A stretch of 38,850 bases of DNA from DAOTTW01 sp034437615 (lineage in GTDB: Bacteria; Chloroflexota; Anaerolineae; Aggregatilineales; Phototrophicaceae). Location: positions 1-38,850 of the forward strand of contig DAOTTW010000127.1 in the NCBI GenBank assembly GCA_034437615.1, read 5' to 3'. The notes beneath the pieces were generated by a model. That model saw nothing but the letters and a program-made list of their open reading frames with translations, ran no database searches and was not told the origin of the DNA. Made by a program: the position numbers and the translations under genes. This document shows, one piece after another, positions 18,601 through 24,769 of the stretch (positions are counted from its first letter, which is position 1; each line of letters starts with the position of its first letter).

Positions 18601-19689
18601 ATCCCGCTTGCCGCTAACAGCGTGGTGGCACGCGCTGCGCGTGAGCGCGTGGGTGTTATCGCCAATGACATCACACAAGAACTGGACTTCTTGCCCAACC
18701 CGCTGCTGCCAGAGACGCGCTCCGAACTGGCGGTGCCGATGGTCGTCGGTGATACGCTGGTCGGTGTGCTGGACGTGCAAGCTGATGTGTACGACCGCTT
18801 CACAGAAGAGGACGTGCGCCTGAAGACTATATTGGCCGATCAGATCGCGGTTGCCGTACAAAACGCCGAAGCCTACGAGCGCGAACGCCGCGCAGTCGAA
18901 TACTTGCGAGAAGTAGACCGCCTGAAACAAGAATTCCTGGCCAACATGAGCCATGAACTGCGTACACCGCTGAATTCCATCATCGGCTACTCCGAAGTGC
19001 TGCTAGACGGCGTGGATGGTGACCTCAGCGAAGATGCGGTTGAGGACGTAGACGCCATCTACACCAGTGGTAAGCACCTGCTGAGCATCATCAACGAGAT
19101 TCTGGACCTGGCCAAGATCGACGCGGGTCAGATGGAACTGAACATCAAGACCGTGCAAATGACGGACATCCTGCAAGACGTGACGAAATCCAGCCAGATT
19201 CTCGTCAAGGATAAACCCGTGACGCTGCAACTGATCGAAGATGACCCGATCCCAGCAGTGCAGGTGGACCCGGTGCGTATGAATCAGATCATGCTGAACC
19301 TGATCGGTAATGCGATCAAATTTACCGAAGAGGGTGCAATTAACATCCGCTATGGCCTGACCGAAACCGACGCCACCAAAGATGCAGACGAGAGCGTTTA
19401 CGTCAGCATCGAGGATACCGGCATCGGCATGGACGAGAACGCGCTGTCGGTCATCTTCGAGCGCTTCCGGCAGGCCGATGGCTCATCGACGCGCCGCGCT
19501 GGTGGCACTGGCCTGGGCCTGACGATCACACGGCAATTGCTGCTGATGCATGGCGGCGACATCGAAGCAGCAAGTCAAGTCGGCGTTGGCTCCAAGTTTA
19601 CGTTTTACTTGCCGCTGAATGGTGTACGCCCGAAGCAACTGCCGCAAGACGTGATTCCGAACCTGCCGCAACCAGAAACCGGCGACTAA
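12679..19689 (+). CDS. Giant membrane-bound hybrid-less sensor histidine kinase with eight GAF and two PAS domains
   Basis: This 2336-residue kinase should sense several signals and phosphorylate a receiver. Order, with approximate residues: TM1 17-38; extracytoplasmic Cache-like sensor 40-340; TM2 345-371; HAMP 372-425; GAF1 440-597; GAF2 607-772; PAS1 776-894; GAF3 895-1063; GAF4 1075-1243; GAF5 1255-1425; GAF6 1434-1596; PAS2 1600-1714; GAF7 1720-1886; GAF8 1898-2070; HisKA with phospho-acceptor His2092 in NMSHELRTPLNS; HATPase 2195-2318 with NLIGNAIKFT, EDTGIGM and GGTGLGLTI. GAF1, 2, 6 and 8 are close relatives (shared LPNPLLPDT-type and GVLD-Q motifs); GAF3, 4, 5 and 7 form a second, diverged class. 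ATG at 12679 has AGAGG 8 nt upstream and starts just before TM1; the frame is open 24 codons further. There is no receiver in the protein itself; a single-domain receiver gene follows at 19859. Confidence 0.9.
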   Translation: MTFLRRLLQADTLQKRLVFSLLPLVILPIIVFSVAFYVRQTEDQLAIISEREEGRLTATRNLLQVELQILDDDISVLASIPNTERLARALLTGDESGVVVARTQLAQDFAALSRERDFYKQVRFLDVNGNEVVRVDRENGEAVVVPQQQLQNKADRPYFAGTINLPQGAVFVSPLNLNREGTPPQIELVDGEPVPVLRYGKPVYVENPQTGQRQIAGVVVTNVLAQRILDDLAPDIGETFLINSEGYYLYNSLNPNLTFGFEAGIQDIPELDRPTAEQMTFENFYGADTSDILQAANFAEQTRTADNSFLLNYLRVSPPGVTAEYYWVLATARDTSILTATIQQVAVTVIAIAVVFIVLAVIVIGIVSQYIARPIRAVSERAQRIAQGQFDTTTENTDLLRRNDELGNLSRSFQQMSAQLRELFQNLEARVEARTADLRTSAEIAAAANQVRQMEDLLSLTTNLLRDRFDFYYVQIYLIGDEGKFAVLREGTGYVGRRLLAQNWKLPLDGRSLVAEVIRTGNYSVVQDTATDPNFLPNELLPDTRAELTVPLSADTDIIGALDIQHNVPHIFTDDTRQLLQALADQLAVTFQNLRLLQGAERRARELTTVAEVSLEASSTLDIETLLKSVTRLTRDNFNLYHAHVYLLNDTRDVLELAAGSGEVGTILVENKHSIRFNEEHSLVAQAARNAQPVLVNDVGTAPDYLPNPLLPDTKSELAVPMIVTGEVIGVLDVQSDTANRFTQEDVTVQSTLASQIAVSINNARTFDAVIRAQEVLAENEARLSAITANYPNGAIVMYDQEMRYLLVDGLGLEESGLNKAEMEGRTIYDVYDEQTAEIVRATYQRALDGEEIVQEIPFRNLVYRTVSLPVRDESGEIIAAMTITQNITENKQQDYERELQLDVANALNQADNPQALLEAVLPHAQSQGLVAANLFYIDSHQDGNPRDLFVVANWRASEDTAQTPLGTLFEVDEYEAVQAWLAQKSQPTLHGDIANDPTVDEAARAVYAQFGTEASVVLPLSVAERWVGLILLNWSHPVAFTEADKRIYASIMRLATPTIDAARAAEATRQARERAELLARVNSALSQATNEQNILSALKPAIGSHDVTLVGLSYFNTPEGERKPVSVDIVAVQNGDGNVISLATFPETHLPIDAYPVLDLLIDQPDSVFVSENIYEDERILQGDTLEFLQASNAGAVVLIPLHTSDVLLGTISISWAKPQTIPQALIDVVSAIQPPASAVIASRRAYLAQQAGRNRADTLSTINQELSSAQNGYDILEAVATFAERFGPDNLSLAFYELDADGQPQSVRAVAAWANGQPDLDFPLLNKSLPLAAVPTIPLMLEAPNDVLIIEDGTNDPRINEQMQSLMQQAGAVSFIGLPLQAAGVWQGSLSVAWRDVRTPSEDEIYIFTRLIQSLSATVANLRANEQTERRARELEAVAQVSTATAVQLNLDELLFAVADLTKERFGRYHAHIYLMDEQNENLVLAAGAGEIGRQMVQTHHTIALDQNSLVARAAREREGIVIQNTQHEPGFLPNPLLPDTKSELALPILYGDQLLGVLDIQDDQPNQFDALEVQVKTTLANQVAVAIQNARAFERVQQQSAIVTTSQDFIGIADMNTSVEYVNPTGLAMTRYTAEEITGQSFAVWYTPETMARIQNELVPQVMEHGNWRGELQMLRKDGYAIPVDQTIFIIRDEAGNPRNIATIAQDITERKRAEEEQQALLASAQLLNDARTPDDMLAAIGNYAVSKGANVAYLFYLEDNSPEIATSRAVWALQGAAPIPAGVRITAADSALSSILNADANEPYFIEDSQNAEQIGAAASAELINYGVHALVDIPLRTQRGWIARVLVGWDAPQQFTNFDRRIYAAIQRQSVGAVDAMRAAEETRIAQETAQRRAAELETVARVSAAATTLLDVDELLQSVTELTKASFNLYHVHIYRLQENISNSDRSRLLLVAGAGEPGRRMKESGHSIPLAANSVVARAARERVGVIANDITQELDFLPNPLLPETRSELAVPMVVGDTLVGVLDVQADVYDRFTEEDVRLKTILADQIAVAVQNAEAYERERRAVEYLREVDRLKQEFLANMSHELRTPLNSIIGYSEVLLDGVDGDLSEDAVEDVDAIYTSGKHLLSIINEILDLAKIDAGQMELNIKTVQMTDILQDVTKSSQILVKDKPVTLQLIEDDPIPAVQVDPVRMNQIMLNLIGNAIKFTEEGAINIRYGLTETDATKDADESVYVSIEDTGIGMDENALSVIFERFRQADGSSTRRAGGTGLGLTITRQLLLMHGGDIEAASQVGVGSKFTFYLPLNGVRPKQLPQDVIPNLPQPETGD

Positions 19690-19714
19690 TGCTTAGCTAC
19701 AAAGGTCGTTATAC

Positions 19715-19765
19715 GTAGGGACACGCGATGAGGTGCCCAACGGAGGCAGCAAGCCGCGTCCCTAC
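19715..19765. repeat. Interspersed palindromic repeat, copy R1
   Basis: It opens GTAGGGACACGCGATG and closes GCAAGCCGCGTCCCTAC. The outer arms GTAGGGACRCG and CGCGTCCCTAC can pair, with partly paired sequence between. It lies 26 bp after the giant kinase stop codon. Confidence 0.65.
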
Positions 19766-19783
19766 ACATGACGCCCTGACCCT

Positions 19784-19820
19784 GTAGGGACACCCGATGG
19801 GGTGTCCGGGGTGGCGTCAG
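19784..19820. repeat. Interspersed palindromic repeat, copy R2
   Basis: GTAGGGACACCCGATGGGGTGTCC contains a hairpin with GGACACCC (19788-19795) against GGGTGTCC (19800-19807). The same outer arms flank the expanded copy at 23263. It ends shortly before the receiver gene's ribosome-binding site. Confidence 0.65.
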
Positions 19821-19858
19821 TCATCATAACCAGGAAAAATCAGAGGAGACGAAACGAG

Positions 19859-20242
19859 ATGAGTTTAATTGTCGTCATCGAAGACAACGCGCAAACCTCC
19901 CGTTTGGCCGAGAAACTGCTGCACAAGGCAGGCCACAAGGTGCTGATCGCAGAAGATGGCGAGGCCGGACTCATGGCCGTGATGGAAAGCCAGCCCGACC
20001 TCGTGCTAATTGACCTCGGCTTGCCGGATATTGACGGGCAGACGATTGTCGCGCTGTTGCGCCAGCAAACGGGCCTGGAAAACCTGCCGCTAATTGCTTT
20101 TACAGCATGGCCAGAGGATACCGCCCGTGAGATGATTAAGGCCTATGGCCTGGATGGTGCCATCTACAAGCCGATTGACACGCGCAAATTTGCGCAGGAC
20201 ATCGCGCTCTTTCTGAAAGATAAAAACGCAACGCCGGAATAA
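19859..20242 (+). CDS. Single-domain response regulator (CheY/DivK-like)
   Basis: This 127-residue protein consists of one receiver domain: acidic pocket Glu8-Asp9, phospho-acceptor Asp52 in LIDLGLPDIDG, the switch Thr in AFTAW, and the conserved Lys in IYKPID. It has no output domain. It lies 169 bp after the giant kinase in the same orientation, and that kinase has no receiver, so it is the natural phosphorylation partner (inference). The ATG at 19859 has GAGGAG about 10 nt upstream; an in-frame GTG at 19802 would add 19 residues encoded by repeat R2 and is rejected. Confidence 0.88.
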   Translation: MSLIVVIEDNAQTSRLAEKLLHKAGHKVLIAEDGEAGLMAVMESQPDLVLIDLGLPDIDGQTIVALLRQQTGLENLPLIAFTAWPEDTAREMIKAYGLDGAIYKPIDTRKFAQDIALFLKDKNATPE

Positions 20243-20268
20243 ACATCGACCGCTAGGGAGTATTGACA

Positions 20269-21174
20269 GTGCAGTCTCAGCCCGCAGAATCGGCACCGGA
20301 CCCACAGCCATCTAACGCCGAAGCGTCCGCAAACCATGAGCCGATACCCACGAGCCAGTACAGCTATGATGAACTGGCGGAAATCTACAATCAGGCACGT
20401 GTAGATTATATTGTGCCGATGCCGATGAACGGCAAGCGCATGATCGAATACGTGACAAATTACGACATCGACATGATCGGCTCCACCGTTGCCATTGATC
20501 CGCATGACCGTGAAGTGAACGGCCTGTGTATGCTGGGCGTGCGGGATGACCGTTCCTGGATTACGCGCCTGGGCGTCATCCCGCATCGGCGGCGGCGGCA
20601 CGTCGGCCAGTTTTTGATGCATTACTTGCTGGATTACTCGCGTGAGCGCGACATGCACCTGACACAGCTTGAGGTCATTAAGGGCAATGAGCCAGCTTAT
20701 CGGCTGTTCCGCAAGCTCGGCTTTGAGGTGACGCGGGAATTGTTGGTCGTCCGGCGCGCACCCGGTAAATTGCAACCTGACCAGTCGCCCCCCGCAAATG
20801 CTGCTGTCCTGCCGATTGATGAACGCGCTATCCCCGAATACCTGGCGATGCGTGGCGCTGGTGCCGCCTGGACGGAGGAAAGCGCTTCGTTGCTCAATGG
20901 CGGCAACCTGAAGGGCTTTGCAGTTACGCTTGCCTCTGGTGAATCCGGTTGGCTGGTCTTTCAGCGGACCCCGTTCCAATTGATGCATTTTGTATTCAGC
21001 CCGAATGCCAGCCCAGAAATGATGCGTGCCTTGATTACCACCGTGCACCATCACTACCCCCTGCAAGATACCAAAATCGAGAATTTAGCAGCAGAAGACC
21101 CAGTTTGGCCTATTCTTCAGCAGTATGGCTACGTCGAAGCGTTTCGGCGCATCGAGATGGTCCTGCATCTGTGA
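20269..21174 (+). CDS. Tandem GNAT-type acetyltransferase
   Basis: GNAT enzymes transfer an acyl group from acyl-CoA to an amine. The first domain (residues 25-165) has the core strands MLGVRDDRSWITRLGVIP and the acyl-CoA loop HRRRRHVGQ, followed by LEVIKGNEPAYRLFRKLGFE, the typical motif B ending. The second half (residues 170-301) looks like a degenerate GNAT fold without a clear acyl-CoA loop. The substrate is unknown. GTG at 20269 is chosen because TAGGGAG lies 8 nt before it; the in-frame TTG at 20263 would be only 2 nt away. It follows the receiver gene by 26 bp and may be co-transcribed with it. Confidence 0.75.
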   Translation: MQSQPAESAPDPQPSNAEASANHEPIPTSQYSYDELAEIYNQARVDYIVPMPMNGKRMIEYVTNYDIDMIGSTVAIDPHDREVNGLCMLGVRDDRSWITRLGVIPHRRRRHVGQFLMHYLLDYSRERDMHLTQLEVIKGNEPAYRLFRKLGFEVTRELLVVRRAPGKLQPDQSPPANAAVLPIDERAIPEYLAMRGAGAAWTEESASLLNGGNLKGFAVTLASGESGWLVFQRTPFQLMHFVFSPNASPEMMRALITTVHHHYPLQDTKIENLAAEDPVWPILQQYGYVEAFRRIEMVLHL

Positions 21175-21199
21175 TGGCTTGTCGCATCAAGACCGATTG

Positions 21200-21227
21200 T
21201 TGCAAATGCTTGCATGGCCTTTATAAT
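21200..21227 (+). promoter_or_regulatory. Candidate promoter of acs
   Basis: TTGCAA (21200-21205), a 16-bp spacer and a perfect TATAAT (21222-21227). The predicted leader is about 80 nt to the acs ATG. Confidence 0.5.
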
Positions 21228-21315
21228 GGCGCTAACTCCGCGCTTACCTTTAACGTCAAACTTTGAGGCGCAACGGAAACTATTGCTCGTTATATCATGC
21301 GAAGGATATTTTTTG

Positions 21316-23226
21316 ATGACAGACCAAGCATTTTCGCCACCGACTAGCGAATGGTATGAGCCGCCCGCCGAGGTCGTCGCACAGGCGCACATAAAAGATT
21401 ATGAAGCGACCTATAACCACGCCATGCAAGACATCGAGGCATTCTGGGCAGAGCGTGCCGAAACGCTGGAGTGGTATCAGAAGTGGGATCAAGTGCTGGA
21501 TGATAGCAACGCGCCGTTTTATAAGTGGTTTGTCGGCGCAAAGACCAATATCACACATAATGCGCTGGACCGCCATGTAAAGACGTGGCGGCGCAACAAG
21601 CTGGCGCTCCTCTGGGAAGGCGAGGACGGCAGCAAGCGCACCATGTCCTATTGGCGCTTGTGGCAGGAGGTCAACAAGTTCGCCAATGTGCTGCGCAGCT
21701 TCGGCGTGAAGAAGGGCGACCGCGTTACAATTTACATGGGGCGCATCCCGGAGATTGTCGCGGCGATGCTGGCCTGTGCGAAAATCGGTGCGCCGCATAG
21801 CGTGGTTTACGGTGGCTTTAGCGATCAAGCGCTGGCCGACCGCATCGCCGACGCGAAAAGCCGCGTGGTTCTGACGGCTGACGGTGCCTGGTTGCGTGGT
21901 AAGGTCGTCCCGCTGAAAGCCGTCGTGGATGAAGCTGTGCGCCGTTCGCCTGTGGTGGATACGGTGATTGTGGTCAAGCGCACGGGCGAAGCGGTCAACA
22001 TGGAGCAGGGCCGTGATTACTGGTATCACGACCTGATGGGCCTGCCGATTGCCAGCCCCCATTGTGAGACCGAAGTCATGGACGCCGAAGACCCGCTCTT
22101 CATCCTGTATACATCCGGCACCACAGGTAAGCCCAAAGGTGTGCTGCACACACACGGCGGCTATCAGGTCTACACTGCTACCACGCTGGAATGGGCCTTC
22201 GACCTGAAAGACGATGACCGCTGGTGGTGTGCTGCTGATCCGGGCTGGATTACGGGCCATAGCTACATCGTCTATGCGCCGCTGATACTCGGTGCCACCA
22301 GTATGCTTTACGAGGGCGCACCCAATTACCCCTATCCTGACCGCTGGTGGCGTATCGTCGCAGATTATGGCATCACGGTGCTGTACACCGCACCGACGGC
22401 GATTCGTGGACTGATGCGCTACGGCGATGCATGGCCAGAGCGCCACGACCTGAGCAGCCTGCGCTTGCTGGGGTCCGTCGGTGAGCCGATCAACCCGGAA
22501 GCGTGGCGCTGGTATCATAGCGTTGTCGGCAAGGGGCGCTGCCCGATCATCGACACCTGGTGGCAGACCGAGACGGGCGGCTTTATGATTACGCCGTTGC
22601 CATCGGTGCGCCTGAAACCCGGCAGCGCTACCCGTCCGTTTCCTGGGATTCAGGTCGATGTCGTCAACGAGAACGGCGAATCCTGCGGGCCTAACGAAGA
22701 TGGCGAACTGGTGATTAAAAACCCCTGGCCGAGCATGTTGCGCACGGTCTGGGGTGATGATGACCGCTACATCGCGCAATACTGGTCGAAATATCGCGAG
22801 CAGGGCTGGTATCTGGCGGGCGATGCAGCACGCAAAGACGACGACGGTTATATCTGGGTGATTGGTCGCAACGATGATGTGCTGAAGGTCAGTGGCTATC
22901 GCCTGGGCACCGCTGAAGTGGAATCCGGTCTGGTTAGCCATCGGGATGTGGCCGAAGCCGCTGTCATCGGTGTGCCGGATGAACTGAAGGGCAACGTGAT
23001 CTACGCTTATTGCATTCTGGTGGCGGGCGTCGAAGGGGATGATGAACTGGTCGATAAGCTCAAGCGCCACGTCCGCGAAGAAGTCGGCCCGATTGCGGTG
23101 CCTGCCAAGATCGAATTTGTGGATAAGCTGCCCAAGACGCGCAGTGGTAAGATTATGCGGCGCGTGCTGAAAGCGCAAGCGCAGGGCTTGCCGCTGGGTG
23201 ACCTCAGCACGTTAGAGGACGGTTAA
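21316..23226 (+). CDS. acs: Acetyl-CoA synthetase (AMP-forming)
   Basis: Acs activates acetate with ATP to acetyl-AMP and then acetyl-CoA. The 636 residues contain the adenylate-forming core motifs in order: YTSGTTGKPKG (P-loop), DPGWITGHSYIVYAPL, DTWWQTETGG (acetate pocket with the Trp that favours small acyl groups), YLAGDAARKDDDGY, VSGYRLGTAEVES and catalytic Lys612 in KTRSGKIMRR. That Lys is also the acetylation site in related enzymes. Length and motif spacing are those of Acs rather than of medium-chain acyl-CoA synthetases, though propionyl-CoA synthetase is possible. ATG at 21316 is preceded by GAAGGA 9 nt upstream; the frame is open 34 codons further. Confidence 0.93.
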   Translation: MTDQAFSPPTSEWYEPPAEVVAQAHIKDYEATYNHAMQDIEAFWAERAETLEWYQKWDQVLDDSNAPFYKWFVGAKTNITHNALDRHVKTWRRNKLALLWEGEDGSKRTMSYWRLWQEVNKFANVLRSFGVKKGDRVTIYMGRIPEIVAAMLACAKIGAPHSVVYGGFSDQALADRIADAKSRVVLTADGAWLRGKVVPLKAVVDEAVRRSPVVDTVIVVKRTGEAVNMEQGRDYWYHDLMGLPIASPHCETEVMDAEDPLFILYTSGTTGKPKGVLHTHGGYQVYTATTLEWAFDLKDDDRWWCAADPGWITGHSYIVYAPLILGATSMLYEGAPNYPYPDRWWRIVADYGITVLYTAPTAIRGLMRYGDAWPERHDLSSLRLLGSVGEPINPEAWRWYHSVVGKGRCPIIDTWWQTETGGFMITPLPSVRLKPGSATRPFPGIQVDVVNENGESCGPNEDGELVIKNPWPSMLRTVWGDDDRYIAQYWSKYREQGWYLAGDAARKDDDGYIWVIGRNDDVLKVSGYRLGTAEVESGLVSHRDVAEAAVIGVPDELKGNVIYAYCILVAGVEGDDELVDKLKRHVREEVGPIAVPAKIEFVDKLPKTRSGKIMRRVLKAQAQGLPLGDLSTLEDG

Positions 23227-23262
23227 ACGTCGCCGTCCCCACGCATACATTGTGAGCCGTAT

Positions 23263-23343
23263 GGACACCCCAACCCAGATATGAACCAACCCAGATATGA
23301 ACCAACCCAGATATAAACCAACCCAGATATAAATGGGGTGTCC
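23263..23343. repeat. Interspersed repeat R3 with a fourfold 16-bp tandem insert
   Basis: Arms GGACACCCCA (23263-23272) and TGGGGTGTCC (23334-23343) enclose four consecutive 16-bp units of CAACCCAGATATRAAC at 23271-23286, 23287-23302, 23303-23318 and 23319-23334. The first two and last two units differ at one position (TGAA versus TAAA). The element lies between acs and the methyltransferase gene. The unit length is not a multiple of three and there is no start site, so it is not coding. Confidence 0.85.
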
Positions 23344-23378
23344 GGGGCGGCGCGAGCCGCCGTAAAGTATGGCCAATT

Positions 23379-24623
23379 ATGAAAGACCTGCCTTTGAGCG
23401 CCCATATTGCCCTCAATCAATTACCGACCCCCGCAGGACAAAACATCGCGCTGCAAATTAAAGCGTCTGCTGAAAGACGATTGCTTCAGGGCCACCCCTG
23501 GATATTCGAGAATTCGATCCGTAAGCAGCGTCACGATGGCAAACCCGGCGACCTAACTGTAATTTACGATAATAAGCGGCGCTTTCTCGGCATTGGCTTA
23601 TACGACCCCGATTCACCCATCCGCGTGAAGATGCTGCAACATAGTCAGCCTGCGCCCATTGATGCGGATTGGTTCGCTGCGAAGGTACAAGCGGCGGCCC
23701 AGCGTCGCCAAGCGCTGCAAGAGCAGGGCATGACGGGCTATCGGCTGATACACGGTGAAAATGACGGTCTACCCGGCCTGATTGTTGATCGCTACGCCGA
23801 TACGCTGGTGATTAAACTGTATTCGGCCATCTGGTTTCCCTATCTACGCTATGTGTTGCCCGCGTTGGATGCTGTTTTGCCGGATGCACGCTGGTTGCTG
23901 CGCATGGCACGCAACTTGCCACAGCGGTACGGCCTGCATGATGGTTTGTTGCTGCGTGGTGACGCGCTGGATGGCCCGATCTTGTTTACAGAGAACGGTC
24001 TGCGCTTCGCGGCGGATGTGCGGCGTGGCCACAAAACAGGCTTCTTCTTCGATCACCGTGATAACCGCGCCCGTGTGCGTGATCTGGCGCAGGGGCATGA
24101 TGTGCTGGATGTGTTCGCGTATGTCGGCGCATTTTCGCTGTACGCGGCGCACGGTGGCGCAGAGCGCGTCCTCAGTGTGGATACGAGCAAACCAGCCCTA
24201 CAGGCGGCCCGTGCCAACTTTGCACACAACCCCGACGCAGCCGCCAACACACAGCACGAGCTTCAAGCAGGCGATGCCTTCGACATCCTGGATGCATTGC
24301 AGCAAGCAGGCCGCACCTTTAGCATGATCGTGCTCGATCCACCAGCGTTTGCGAAGCGCAAGGACGAGGTGCAACGCGCCCTGAATGCCTATGAACGCCT
24401 GACGCTTGCGGCGCTAGGCGTGCTGCGACGTGATGGCGTGCTGGTGATGGCGTCTTGCTCTAGCCGCGTGGATGCGGATAGCTTCTATCAGACGATCCAC
24501 CGCACCAGCCAGCAGGCCGGACGCGAACTGCACGAACTAGAGCGCAGCGGGCACGCGCTCGATCATCCGATAGGCTTCCCGGAGGGGGCGTATCTGAAGT
24601 GTTTATTTGCGCGTGCTACCTGA
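23379..24623 (+). CDS. rlmI: RlmI-like 23S rRNA (cytosine-C5) methyltransferase
   Basis: The family methylates a cytosine of 23S rRNA (C1962 in E. coli) with SAM. The 414 residues show an N-terminal PUA-like domain (LLQGHPWIFENSI, about residues 30-100), a linker with GLPGLIVDRYADTLVIKLY, HKTGFFFDHRDNR, then the Rossmann domain with motif I VLDVFAYVGAFS, the acidic strand VLSVDTS, motif IV LDPPAFAKRK and motif VI MASCSS with the catalytic Cys. Length is close to the E. coli enzyme. The ATG at 23379 has no obvious Shine-Dalgarno sequence, and it lies within a tail sequence shared with repeat elements elsewhere, so the start may be leaderless or slightly wrong. Confidence 0.85.
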   Translation: MKDLPLSAHIALNQLPTPAGQNIALQIKASAERRLLQGHPWIFENSIRKQRHDGKPGDLTVIYDNKRRFLGIGLYDPDSPIRVKMLQHSQPAPIDADWFAAKVQAAAQRRQALQEQGMTGYRLIHGENDGLPGLIVDRYADTLVIKLYSAIWFPYLRYVLPALDAVLPDARWLLRMARNLPQRYGLHDGLLLRGDALDGPILFTENGLRFAADVRRGHKTGFFFDHRDNRARVRDLAQGHDVLDVFAYVGAFSLYAAHGGAERVLSVDTSKPALQAARANFAHNPDAAANTQHELQAGDAFDILDALQQAGRTFSMIVLDPPAFAKRKDEVQRALNAYERLTLAALGVLRRDGVLVMASCSSRVDADSFYQTIHRTSQQAGRELHELERSGHALDHPIGFPEGAYLKCLFARAT

Positions 24624-24629
24624 TGCCGC

Positions 24630-24657
24630 TTGGCAGAGGCACGGGACGCGCTACAAT
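24630..24657 (+). promoter_or_regulatory. Candidate promoter of treS
   Basis: TTGGCA (24630-24635), a 16-bp spacer and TACAAT (24652-24657), each one base from consensus. Transcription would start near 24664, so repeat R4 would be in the 5' leader. Confidence 0.5.
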
Positions 24658-24687
24658 ATATCAAACTGTCACCAAAACACGATTGTC

Positions 24688-24736
24688 GTAGGGGTTCAGC
24701 ACGCTGAACCCAGGGCATAGTACGCCATGCCCCCAC
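24688..24736. repeat. Interspersed repeat R4, three-way-junction type
   Basis: GTAG (24688-24691), hairpin GGGTTCAGC-AC-GCTGAACCC (24692-24711), one A, second hairpin GGGCAT...ATGCCC (24713-24732), then CCAC. It has the same layout as R6 at 30239 but different hairpin sequences. Confidence 0.75.
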
Positions 24737-24769
24737 CCATTTTATTTTTCCATAAAGAAAGCGTAATTG

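Noticed and set aside
20164..21066. 300-codon minus-strand frame opposite the GNAT gene
   Set aside because: No family features; the plus-strand GNAT gene has a ribosome-binding site and conserved motifs.
21295..23178. 627-codon open frame on the minus strand opposite acs
   Set aside because: Its translation is His/Arg/Gln-rich without a recognisable motif, and it exactly mirrors the strongly supported acs frame, as expected from high-GC codon bias.
23271..23334. Possible CRISPR array
   Set aside because: The 16-bp units are directly adjacent with no spacers and no cas genes lie nearby; it is a tandem expansion inside a palindromic element.
23204..23420. Two short minus-strand frames with repeated WxGWFISGL-like sequence
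   Set aside because: The repetition comes from translating the 16-bp tandem units; no start signal or homologous product.
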